A DNA stretch of 6,875 nt from Candidatus Gastranaerophilales bacterium. Lineage in GTDB: Bacteria; Cyanobacteriota; Vampirovibrionia; Gastranaerophilales; Gastranaerophilaceae. Shown one piece after another: positions 1-6,474 of this stretch (its first letter is position 1; each line of letters opens with the position of its first letter). The notes under the pieces are model-generated. The model saw only the letters and a program-made list of their open reading frames with translations, was not told the DNA's origin and made no database searches. The position numbers and the translations under genes were made by a program. The stretch spans positions 1-6,875 of the forward strand of contig CANQZO010000104.1 of NCBI GenBank assembly GCA_947628355.1. The letters run 5' to 3'.

Positions 1-31
1 AAACTCATTCTTCGCTTGTTCGTTTTGTAAG
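1..31. repeat. 31-bp perfect direct repeat, copy 1
   Basis: Identical over 31 bases to 105-135. The copy starts at the window edge, so the repeat may extend further left. Its core contains CTTCGCTTG followed by TTCGTTTTGTAAG. On the minus strand this copy directly follows the T-rich end of the 27-bp repeat at 32-58. Confidence 0.9.
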
Positions 32-58
32 AAAAAAGATAAACTCCTCAGGTGGGAC
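32..58 (-). repeat. 27-bp direct repeat copy 1: displaced tRNA-Asn 3' end
   Basis: Identical over 27 bases to 280-306. Read on the minus strand it holds the last 15 bases of tRNA-Asn (3' half of the T stem, acceptor strand and discriminator G), then the same T-rich tail found behind the real tRNA. Just upstream on the minus strand, at 66-73, lies GGCAGAGC, which also occurs in the D arm of tRNA-Asn (340-347). This may therefore be a heavily deleted tRNA-Asn fragment, or one side of an attachment-type duplication. It is not a functional tRNA, because no anticodon arm is present. Confidence 0.8.
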
Positions 59-98
59 AGCTACGGCTCTGCCTTCGCATACAGCTAACGCATACAAA

Positions 99-135
99 CT
101 CACAAAACTCATTCTTCGCTTGTTCGTTTTGTAAG
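99..135 (-). repeat. Imperfect inverted repeat (hairpin) inside the repeat block
   Basis: Positions 99-108 and 126-135 can pair as a 10-bp stem around a 17-base loop. In minus-strand RNA the one non-Watson-Crick position (101 with 133) is a G-U wobble, whereas in plus-strand RNA it is a C-A mismatch. The fold therefore favours minus-strand RNA, the same direction as the upstream tRNAs. No T tract follows, so it is not a standard terminator. Confidence 0.5.
105..135. repeat. 31-bp perfect direct repeat, copy 2
   Basis: Identical over 31 bases to 1-31. It forms the loop and one arm of the hairpin at 99-135. It lies between the two copies of the 27-bp repeat, whereas copy 1 lies outside them, so the whole arrangement looks like part of a larger tandem duplication cut by the window edge. 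Confidence 0.9.
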
Positions 136-279
136 GCTCAGTCACACTCCGCTTCGCTTCGGATACAGGCTCACAATCTTCGCATTGCTTAGATGTTCGC
201 TTTGTAATCCTCACTTCGTTGCGGTGCTTCGCTTTGTATCTCACCTACGGTTCTCGTCCCACTTATAAAAATAAAAAAT

Positions 280-363
<84 letters not shown>

Positions 364-377
364 ATATCTATATTCTT

Positions 378-405
378 ATATTACCAAAAAAAATTTTAAT
401 GTAAA
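378..405 (-). promoter_or_regulatory. Candidate promoter for tRNA-Asn
   Basis: On the minus strand a -35-like TTTACA (400-405) and a -10-like TAATAT (378-383) are separated by 16 bases. This would put the start about 8 bases before the mature tRNA. The AT-rich setting makes chance matches likely. Co-transcription from tRNA-Thr is the alternative. Confidence 0.35.
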
Positions 406-422
406 GTAGTTTTTATTAAATA

Positions 423-495
<73 letters not shown>

Positions 496-511
496 ATTAT
501 TTACATTCTTT

Positions 512-538
512 ATTATAAGATAAAAATATTATTTGCAA
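512..538 (-). promoter_or_regulatory. Candidate promoter for tRNA-Thr
   Basis: A perfect TATAAT lies at 512-517 on the minus strand, about 17 bases before the mature tRNA-Thr, giving a start near 505. A -35-like TTGCAA at 533-538 is 15 bases away, which is short spacing. The -35 region overlaps the last codons of the upstream 965-residue gene, so the tRNA promoter is embedded in the end of that gene. Confidence 0.5.
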
Positions 539-3426
539 AACATTTCTAATACATTTGTTGTTGCAGAATTATTGTTTTTTATATCATTATAATTGTATTT
601 TTTTATTTCAACGGCTGACGAATTTTTTGTAATCCTTGCTTTTAAAGGTTTCTTTCCTGTTAATAATCTCATAAACTTAAAGTATTTACCAAGGAAGCCT
701 TTTCGGTTTTCATTTTTTTCATCAATAGCCTGTAATTCTTCATAAGTTTTTCTTCCGACAGGCATTCCTATTGATTTTCTTGTTAATATTTCGGTTGTAA
801 TTGTATTCGGGATTACAACAGCAGCCATTCCTTTTAATGAGCTGTTATATGTCGATCTGAATGTTGCATTGAACCAGTTAATAAGCATTGATTGATAGAA
901 CAGAGCGCTTAATCTTTGAATTATACGTTCGTTTGCTTTTTCTTTTGCACCTTCTTTATCTTTTCCGTTGGATTTTAACATAACCATATTGTAGTTATCA
1001 GCGACAAGAAATGCAGATGTTACTGCCGATGATGCGAGTTTTGACATCATTGCCAAGTCTGTATTTTTATTACTTGACTGTGTTACTCCGTTAAATGATT
1101 TTTCTACCGCACGGTCTACAAATATTTTTAATTTAAGATGTGCTTTATCAAATGCTTCTTTAGCTTGTTTTAATTTTACAACGACTTCATCGTTTTGACC
1201 TAATTTAATTCCCTGTTCTTTTGCTTTGTCAAACGCAGCTTGAGCTTGTTTTAATGCAGCCTCTGCATTTCTGTAAGGAAGTGTTTTCTTTTCAAGTTTA
1301 TCCATCGCATTAACAAATATTGTCTGGCTTATTTGACCTGCTTTTGGATTTTTCTCTCCGTATATTTCCGTTATTATTCGATGTATTACCTTTTCAAATT
1401 TTGTAATTTCTTTTTTTGATAATCCGATTTCTGCGGAAGCAATATGCTTTTCTATAGGTGATACTGCTACATTTATTAAGTTGCTTGCCAAACTGAACGG
1501 TAATTTCGCAGCTTTAAGAATAAACCTAAACGGTTCTATCAATACGTCTATAAACGGTTTTAGCTTAGTTTCCACTTGGATGGCTTCATAAGTTGTATTA
1601 TTTTTTATACTTTCCGTAATCGTTTCATATAAATTTTTAGATTGTTCCGAGGTTAATTCCACTTTTTTATTGTTTAAAATTTCTCTAACTTTTGCTGCAA
1701 TACTTTCGGCTTTGCTTTCTGCAATATCAGTCTGACCATTTTTAATTGAGGTTTTAATTGCGGATTTTATTGCTTCAGCTACAGTTCCGTTTGATATGCC
1801 TGTTGCTTCAGCTGCACTATTGGCAATTATTTCAGCCGCACCTGCTTTTAGTCTGCCTTTTTCCATTTTTATAATGCCGTCAGTTATTTTGCCGTATTTA
1901 TTCTTTATAAATTCATGTCCCTCTGCAATTTTTTCGCACCCTGCTGATTTTAGGCTGTTTGTTAACTCTTCAAAATCCTGAGTTTTCATTTCAAAGTCTT
2001 TAAATGCAAGCGGGTTATATATCTTACTTTTAAAGAATTTTCCTATTTCTTTTATTCCCTTTACCAATTGAGAATTTTTTGTTAAGGAGCTATTTTTCAG
2101 CAGGCTTAATACAAAACCGCCTCCGATTAATATTATCAGCCCTTTTTTGAATGTTTCCGTATTTATTAGTGCTTTTTTCTCTGATTTTTTATCGGTTTTG
2201 TTTTCGGTGTTTTGTTTTACGGGTTGTTTTGTCAAATCTGCTTTTAAGTTTGAAAAGACTGCAGGGTCTTTTTTATCCGCAGGAATAAAATCAAAGTTTT
2301 GAGTTTGTGTTTTTGTTTTTGTTTCTGTTTGCTTTCCTTTTTTCTTATTATTATATTCGACTGCTTTTTCTTTTGTCAGAAACATTATAGGTTTACCTAA
2401 GCGTTTTCTTGATGTAATTTCTGAGAACAGAACAGTTAATGCCGAAGTTACCGGAACAAACCATGGTATCGTATTAACTTGTTTTGTAAATGCTCCGTAT
2501 ACCAATAATTGTATATATGCAGTTGTAAATACCCTTGAAATCTCCTGTTTTTGTCTTTCTTTTGCTTCTTTTTTAGACATTTCTTTTGTATCACCGCACA
2601 TTACGGATAAGTTATATGCGTCATTTGCTAAAAATAGTACGGGGATTAATCCCGATACTATTCTGTTTAAAGGTCTTTCAAATGCCGTATTATAGTTTCC
2701 CGTATGCTTATCAAAAAATTTATTGCTTACTTTATATAAACTTTCCTTTATATATTCGCTCGCTTTTTTTATTAATTCGGGGTCTTTTGTTTGCGCAGTT
2801 CCGTTTAACTGTGCAATTACGTTTTTGACCATATTATCCGCGTCTGCTTTGTTTGTTGTATTTTCTTTGGCAAATTTTGTTATTATGTCTTTTGTTTTAT
2901 CGTACATTCCTTTTAAGATATCGGTTCTTTCATTAAGGTCGTTTATCTTTCTTGGAACTCTTAAAACAGGATTTTTATATACCGCGTTTAATGAATTTTT
3001 TATTTTAGATAAAACACTTTTATTTTTCACTAATGAAGCAATTTTTTTACTTTCGGTTAATGAAATTAATTTTTTTAATACCCAGCTGACAGAGTATAAA
3101 GGCAGTGAAATTATCGGAAATAATAAGTTTTCTGCCAAAAGTGCGGGAATTTTCTTCGGTTTTATTGAAGAAATACCTTTTTCCATATTAAATCGTGCAT
3201 TTGCGCTTAATCTTAATAAAGGTGATTTATCGGTTGCCAAGTTGCCTATTTTTTCGCCTACGCGCTCGGCTATATTTCCGTAATGCTGTTTAATTATATT
3301 TGTTATTGGTTTATCTGCTTCGGTTATTATTGATGGAAGTCCGCCTTTAAATGAGGTTGTCCTATGGGGGAGTCGTTTGCTCCTTAATATTCTTATATTC
3401 CCCACATCAGGTTGTATAGTGTTCAT
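529..3426 (-). CDS. 965-residue protein with internally duplicated module, function unknown
   Basis: I do not recognise a family. The ATG is preceded by a good ribosome-binding site (AAGGAAG at 3431-3437). The protein is Lys/Asn-rich and has no Sec signal peptide. Residues 95-360 and 625-905 appear to be diverged copies of one module. Each has a hydrophobic amphipathic stretch (about 97-122; 626-655) and, about 160 residues later, a shared block with F265/F806, D269/D810, YN at 271/812, AKE at 288/827, Y304/Y844, EI at 336/879, RK at 340/883, G344/G887 and P346/P889. Between the modules lie a Lys/Thr/Gln linker (360-420), one likely membrane helix (about 427-445) and an Ala/Lys-rich helical region. 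Residues 720-770 look like a coiled coil. A membrane-associated structural or scaffold role is a guess. The gene follows the phosphoesterase gene by 86 bp on the same strand. Confidence 0.9.
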   Translation of the reverse strand: MNTIQPDVGNIRILRSKRLPHRTTSFKGGLPSIITEADKPITNIIKQHYGNIAERVGEKIGNLATDKSPLLRLSANARFNMEKGISSIKPKKIPALLAENLLFPIISLPLYSVSWVLKKLISLTESKKIASLVKNKSVLSKIKNSLNAVYKNPVLRVPRKINDLNERTDILKGMYDKTKDIITKFAKENTTNKADADNMVKNVIAQLNGTAQTKDPELIKKASEYIKESLYKVSNKFFDKHTGNYNTAFERPLNRIVSGLIPVLFLANDAYNLSVMCGDTKEMSKKEAKERQKQEISRVFTTAYIQLLVYGAFTKQVNTIPWFVPVTSALTVLFSEITSRKRLGKPIMFLTKEKAVEYNNKKKGKQTETKTKTQTQNFDFIPADKKDPAVFSNLKADLTKQPVKQNTENKTDKKSEKKALINTETFKKGLIILIGGGFVLSLLKNSSLTKNSQLVKGIKEIGKFFKSKIYNPLAFKDFEMKTQDFEELTNSLKSAGCEKIAEGHEFIKNKYGKITDGIIKMEKGRLKAGAAEIIANSAAEATGISNGTVAEAIKSAIKTSIKNGQTDIAESKAESIAAKVREILNNKKVELTSEQSKNLYETITESIKNNTTYEAIQVETKLKPFIDVLIEPFRFILKAAKLPFSLASNLINVAVSPIEKHIASAEIGLSKKEITKFEKVIHRIITEIYGEKNPKAGQISQTIFVNAMDKLEKKTLPYRNAEAALKQAQAAFDKAKEQGIKLGQNDEVVVKLKQAKEAFDKAHLKLKIFVDRAVEKSFNGVTQSSNKNTDLAMMSKLASSAVTSAFLVADNYNMVMLKSNGKDKEGAKEKANERIIQRLSALFYQSMLINWFNATFRSTYNSSLKGMAAVVIPNTITTEILTRKSIGMPVGRKTYEELQAIDEKNENRKGFLGKYFKFMRLLTGKKPLKARITKNSSAVEIKKYNYNDIKNNNSATTNVLEMFCK

Positions 3427-3512
3427 CTTACTTCCTTTTTCGGACTTAATCCTTTTATTTTAAAAACCTTGAAAGTTTTTTTTGTTAGTTCCTTATAAAA
3501 ATTTAACAATTT

Positions 3513-4265
3513 TTATTCGGGATATCTGGATGTTGCTTTTAATAGCATTTTTGCCAATTTATCGGCACCTTCAAAACCTCTTTCTTCTATTTTTTTACTA
3601 GCTTTTTCAACATCATATTTTACAAATTTATGTTTTACCGTAAAAGTAGAATTTTCCTCATTTATATCCATTATTACGTAGCAAGATTCGGGACTTTCGC
3701 TGAATGGTCTGCCTATACTTCCCGCGTTTACTACTGTTTGATTAGTATTTGTTTGATACCCGCAGGGCATGTGTGTATGACCGCAAAAAATTATGTCTGC
3801 ATTTGTGTCTTTTATCATTTCTTCAATTTGCTCTATCGGCAAATTGGGATATATATTTTCATTATTTTTTCTTGGAGAACCGTGAACCAATAATATTTTT
3901 ATCCCGAACAGTGTTAATTCGAGCTGAGGCGTTAAATCTTTTAAAAATTCTTTGTCCTCATTGCTTAACAGTTCGCTGTCTGCCAGATAAGCACTTCCCA
4001 TGACTGCGTTTGTTTTAAGTATGTCATTATATGTATCAAACGAAAATACAGACAACATCTTGTCTGTATTCCCTTGTATTATATAAAAATCTTTTGATTG
4101 CATTAAGTCATGTATTTTTTTTATTGTTTGTATAGGCTCGGGCCCCGCCATTGCTATATCTCCCAAACAAAATATTTTTGAACAATTCTCTGATTTTATA
4201 TCGTTTAATACACTGTTTAGTGCATCTAAATTCCCGTGAATGTCCGATATTACCGCAATTCTCAT
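3513..4265 (-). CDS. Calcineurin-like metallophosphoesterase (YfcE/MJ0936-type)
   Basis: A 250-residue protein of normal family length with the full metal-binding motif set: D8 and H10 in SDIHGN, G35-D36, GNTD at 65-68 (N66), H128-G129 and GHTH at 162-165, followed by NAGSIGRP at 180-187. In this family these residues bind two divalent metals and hydrolyse phosphomonoesters or phosphodiesters. Known members include the phosphodiesterases YfcE and MJ0936. The natural substrate cannot be read from the sequence. No signal peptide or membrane helix is visible, so it should be cytosolic. The ATG has the ribosome-binding site AGGGA (4272-4276) with 6-base spacing. The gene is divergent from ispG across 53 bp and lies 86 bp upstream of the 965-residue gene, possibly in the same transcript. 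No strong terminator is visible between those two. Confidence 0.93.
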   Translation of the reverse strand: MRIAVISDIHGNLDALNSVLNDIKSENCSKIFCLGDIAMAGPEPIQTIKKIHDLMQSKDFYIIQGNTDKMLSVFSFDTYNDILKTNAVMGSAYLADSELLSNEDKEFLKDLTPQLELTLFGIKILLVHGSPRKNNENIYPNLPIEQIEEMIKDTNADIIFCGHTHMPCGYQTNTNQTVVNAGSIGRPFSESPESCYVIMDINEENSTFTVKHKFVKYDVEKASKKIEERGFEGADKLAKMLLKATSRYPE

Positions 4266-4283
4266 GTTATATCCCTAAACTTT

Positions 4284-4297
4284 TATGATAATATAAT
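4284..4297 (+). promoter_or_regulatory. AT-rich -10-like region for ispG in the divergent gap
   Basis: The 53-bp divergent region (4266-4318) must hold signals for both flanking genes. On the plus strand TATGAT (4284-4289) and a perfect TATAAT (4292-4297) overlap in one AT-rich run. No good -35 is seen. If TATAAT were used, transcription would begin inside the ispG ribosome-binding site (AGGA, 4304-4307), so a slightly upstream -10 is more plausible. I could not place a minus-strand promoter with confidence. Confidence 0.3.
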
Positions 4298-4318
4298 TTT
4301 AACAGGAACAATAAAAAT

Positions 4319-5374
4319 ATGATACAAAGAAGAAAATCAAAACAAATTCAAATCGGTAATATAAAAATAGGCGGAGGAGCTCCTATCTCGGTTCAGTCAA
4401 TGACAAACACCGATACAAGAGATGTAAAATCCACCTTAAAACAAATTAACAATTTATCCGAAAATGGTTGTGAACTGGTCAGGTTGGCAATATTAAACTC
4501 AGATGCGGCAGATGCTGTGCGGGAAATAAAAAAATATTCTCCAGTTCCTTTAATTGCAGACATTCATTTTGATTATCGTCTTGCTATAAAATGTATAGAA
4601 AACGGGATTGACGCGCTTAGAATTAACCCCGGAAACATCGGCAGTGACGAGCATACAAAAAAAGTTACGGCACTTGCAAAAATTAATAATGTTCCGATAA
4701 GAATAGGCATTAACGGCGGGTCGCTGGAAAAGGAACTTGAACAACTTAATATTCCGCTGCATGAAAAAATGGTTATGAGCGCAATGCGCCATATTCAAAT
4801 ATTGGAAGATAATGATTTCGATAAAATCAAAATTTCATTAAAATCAAGTGATGTAATGACAACGATTGAAGCATACAGATTAATAGCTTCAAAAGTTGAT
4901 TATCCGCTTCATCTTGGTGTTACTGAAGCGGGAACATATACTGGCGGAATTGTAAAATCGGCGGTAGGACTTGGAACTTTACTCGCTGAGGGTATAGGAG
5001 ATACCATAAGAGTCTCGCTTACCGATAATCCCGTAGAGGAAGTTAAAGCAGGGTATATGATTTTAAAATCGCTTAATTTAAGGCAGCGGGGAATTAATTT
5101 TATTTCTTGCCCAACTTGCGGAAGAACTCAAATAAATTTAATAAATCTTGCAAAAGAAGTTGAGGAGCGTCTTAAAGATTTTGATAAACCTTTTACGATT
5201 GCGGTTATGGGGTGCGCAGTTAACGGTCCCGGAGAAGCAAAACATGCCGATTACGGTATTGCAGGCGGTATTAAAGAGGGATATATATTTAAAAAGGGTG
5301 AAATAATTAAGCGTTTACCCGAGGATAAACTTGTTGATGAATTTATAAATATCATCCGAACGGAGAATGTTTAA
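4319..5374 (+). CDS. ispG: 4-hydroxy-3-methylbut-2-en-1-yl diphosphate synthase
   Basis: IspG (GcpE) carries out the penultimate step of the MEP isoprenoid pathway. It reductively opens 2-C-methyl-D-erythritol 2,4-cyclodiphosphate to HMBPP using a [4Fe-4S] cluster and electrons from flavodoxin or ferredoxin. The 351 residues match the short bacterial form, without the extra domain of plant enzymes. The N-terminal TIM barrel shows VQSMTNTDT (25-33), LIADIHFD (78-85), LRINPGNIG (100-108) and VTEAGTYTGG (201-210). The C-terminal cluster domain has C264 and C267 in SCPTCGRT, C299 in MGCAVNGPGE, and E306; these are the known cluster ligands, so the enzyme should be active. The start is ATG 4319, with AGGA at 4304-4307. 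It is cytosolic. The gene stands alone on its strand, with a separate promoter for the next gene 55 bp later. Confidence 0.98.
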   Translation: MIQRRKSKQIQIGNIKIGGGAPISVQSMTNTDTRDVKSTLKQINNLSENGCELVRLAILNSDAADAVREIKKYSPVPLIADIHFDYRLAIKCIENGIDALRINPGNIGSDEHTKKVTALAKINNVPIRIGINGGSLEKELEQLNIPLHEKMVMSAMRHIQILEDNDFDKIKISLKSSDVMTTIEAYRLIASKVDYPLHLGVTEAGTYTGGIVKSAVGLGTLLAEGIGDTIRVSLTDNPVEEVKAGYMILKSLNLRQRGINFISCPTCGRTQINLINLAKEVEERLKDFDKPFTIAVMGCAVNGPGEAKHADYGIAGGIKEGYIFKKGEIIKRLPEDKLVDEFINIIRTENV

Positions 5375-5377
5375 TTA

Positions 5378-5406
5378 TTGCAATATATTAAAATATAAGC
5401 TATCAT
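5378..5406 (+). promoter_or_regulatory. Candidate promoter for the small secreted protein gene
   Basis: TTGCAA (5378-5383), a spacer of exactly 17 bases and TATCAT (5401-5406, 5 of 6 to consensus) lie in the 55-bp gap after ispG. Transcription would start near 5413, leaving a leader of about 17 bases that still includes the AAGAGGA ribosome-binding site at 5417-5423. Confidence 0.45.
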
Positions 5407-5429
5407 GTTATTAAATAAGAGGATTATAT

Positions 5430-5720
5430 ATGAAAAAGACAATTTTATTATTTTCTTTAATTTTAATAGCACAGGCATCTTTTGCGTTTATTGATACTCA
5501 ATATACGACAGATGAAAAATTCCTTGTAAACACGGGATATTCTAAAGAGGCTGCAAAAATAATAGATATTACGGCTGAAAATCCATACAGAGAACCGGCT
5601 GAAAGAACTAAGAATATACCAAGATTGATTTATCACTATATTGTTCCCGGGCAAGGCGGGGATATAGATTTCTATAATCATAGCGGTAATTTTGACGGCT
5701 GGAGCTGGATGGATTACTAA
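5430..5720 (+). CDS. Small secreted protein, function unknown
   Basis: A 96-residue protein with a clear Sec signal peptide: KK at residues 2-3, a hydrophobic core at about 5-15 and a likely cut after SFA (17-19). This leaves a mature chain of about 77 residues. The start is supported by AAGAGGA (5417-5423) 6 bases upstream. The mature chain has no cysteine and no recognised domain. It includes TGYSKEAAKIIDI (35-47), a Pro/Arg-containing stretch around 52-66 and an unusual aromatic, Gly-rich tail with FDGWSWMDY (88-96). No lipobox or membrane anchor is seen, so it is probably periplasmic or extracellular. It appears to be monocistronic, with its own promoter and a hairpin terminator. I do not recognise the family. 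Confidence 0.85.
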   Translation: MKKTILLFSLILIAQASFAFIDTQYTTDEKFLVNTGYSKEAAKIIDITAENPYREPAERTKNIPRLIYHYIVPGQGGDIDFYNHSGNFDGWSWMDY

Positions 5721-5738
5721 AAAGAAATTACTTAATAG

Positions 5739-5764
5739 AAAGGAAGACAAAAATCTTCCTTTTT
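5739..5764 (+). terminator. Rho-independent terminator after the small secreted protein gene
   Basis: The 9-bp stem AAAGGAAGA / TCTTCCTTT (5739-5747 with 5754-5762) closes a 6-base loop and runs into TTTTT at 5760-5764. It lies 19 bp after the stop codon. Only three G-C pairs make it weak to moderate. The left arm also resembles a ribosome-binding site (AAAGGAAG), but it is at least 20 bases from the next ATG. Confidence 0.65.
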
Positions 5765-5788
5765 ATTATGGTTTTTTGGTTATATTTT

Positions 5789-6454
5789 ATGAAAAAAATT
5801 GTAATTGCTATATTTTGTATTTTTTATTTATCATCTTATGCTTATGCAGACAATGTTTCACAGGCGGAAAAATTGCTTCATAAAGCTAAAATGACCTCTG
5901 TTCAAGAGGAAAGTTATGAATATATAAATAAAGCAAGGGAATTATATCTGGAAAGTTATGAAAAGAATCCTGCCGACACAGATGTGCTTTTAGGACTGTC
6001 AAAAACATATCAGCTTACAGGCGACAGAGGACAAGCAAAGTTATACGTTTTAAAAGCGTACAATACAAATCCTGCGGAGCCTAAACTGCAAAAAGCTATG
6101 GGCGATTTTTTCTTTTCGTTTCAAGAGTATTCAACGGCGGTGGAATATTACAAACTGGCTTTAGCTTCCGGATTATTAAGAGATTATGAAACTAATCTTC
6201 AAACAGCTAAATGTTTTGAGAAATTAGGTGATTTGGAAAATGCGGAACTGTATTATAAAATTTCATATCACGTTAATTCTAAATCCCGTGAGGCGTTAAA
6301 TAAAATAAATGAATATGACTCCTCTCATCATCCCGACAATTCGGAAGAACTTGAAAATGCTAAATATAAATACTTATTCAAAGATAAAAAACTCTCTGAA
6401 AAAGAACAAAATGAAGCTGATGCCGAAAAAATAATTGATATGCTTACTCAATAA
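5789..6454 (+). CDS. Exported tetratricopeptide-repeat (TPR) protein
   Basis: I chose ATG 5789 (221 residues) because it gives a clean signal peptide: KK at 2-3, a hydrophobic core and a cut after AYA (18-20). An in-frame ATG at 5768 would add seven residues. Neither start has a good ribosome-binding site. There is no lipobox, so it is likely a soluble periplasmic protein. Residues 61-94, 95-128 and 132-165 are three TPR-type helical hairpins of 34 residues, with a probable degenerate one at 27-60. The C-terminal 50 residues are charged and probably extended or helical. TPRs bind partner proteins, and the partner here is unknown. The gene starts just after the preceding terminator, so it needs readthrough or its own promoter. 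Its stop lies 2 bases from that of the convergent gene. Confidence 0.88.
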   Translation: MKKIVIAIFCIFYLSSYAYADNVSQAEKLLHKAKMTSVQEESYEYINKARELYLESYEKNPADTDVLLGLSKTYQLTGDRGQAKLYVLKAYNTNPAEPKLQKAMGDFFFSFQEYSTAVEYYKLALASGLLRDYETNLQTAKCFEKLGDLENAELYYKISYHVNSKSREALNKINEYDSSHHPDNSEELENAKYKYLFKDKKLSEKEQNEADAEKIIDMLTQ

Positions 6455-6474
6455 CCTTATGTATAAACATAAGG
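6455..6474. terminator. Palindrome at the convergent gene ends, possible terminator
   Basis: A perfect 8-bp stem CCTTATGT / ACATAAGG encloses the 4-base loop ATAA. It begins directly after the TPR stop codon and contains the final codons and stop of the convergent gene. On the plus strand a T run (GTTTTTGGTTT) starts 6 bases after the stem; on the minus strand no T tract follows. Mainly plus-strand termination is plausible, but the stem is low in G-C and the T run is displaced. Confidence 0.35.

Larger units (their letters stand above)
1..262 (-). repeat. CGAAG-rich irregular repeat block downstream of tRNA-Asn
   Basis: This stretch has no convincing gene. On the minus strand it reads as irregular units of about 29-42 bp that start with GTGAG (GTGAC in one) and contain CGAAG and TACAAA(A/G)CGAA. 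Rough unit limits are 215-244, 175-214, 146-174, 104-145 and 72-103, with a further partial copy at 1-31. Short 7-bp inverted ends, GTGGGAC at 52-58 and GTCCCAC at 256-262, bracket most of the block. It is less AT-rich than the neighbouring intergenic DNA. A 79-codon open frame crosses it, but the translation merely reflects the repeats. It could be an interspersed non-coding repeat or the remnant of a small mobile element; I cannot name a family. Confidence 0.65.

Noticed and set aside
42..73. A third tRNA gene
   Set aside because: It shares only the tRNA-Asn 3' end and an 8-base D-arm match. No anticodon arm or complete acceptor stem exists.
5..244. 79-codon open frame on the minus strand across the repeat block
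   Set aside because: It lies wholly in irregular repeats, its composition follows the repeat units rather than a protein fold, and its C-terminal part reads through the duplicated tRNA-Asn 3' end.
1..262. CRISPR array
   Set aside because: The units vary in length and sequence, and there are no regular identical repeats separated by unique spacers of constant size.
1796..1981. Short plus-strand open frame resembling a hydrophobic peptide
   Set aside because: It is a shadow antisense to the Ala-rich helical region of the 965-residue gene, with no independent support.
2723..3283. 186-codon plus-strand open frame
   Set aside because: It is antisense to the 965-residue gene. The hydrophobic Phe/Ser/Leu-rich translation is what the complement of a Lys-rich AT-rich gene gives. 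No ribosome-binding site or family supports it.
3461..3484. Possible terminator between the phosphoesterase and the 965-residue gene
   Set aside because: The AAAAC/GTTTT stem is only 5 bp. The T run follows it on the plus strand, where no gene ends, and it is not convincing on the transcribed minus strand.
4550..4798. Minus-strand open frame inside ispG
   Set aside because: It is antisense to highly conserved IspG codons and is explained by them.
5463..5750. Minus-strand open frame over the small secreted protein gene
   Set aside because: The plus-strand gene has a signal peptide, ribosome-binding site, promoter and terminator, while this antisense frame has none.
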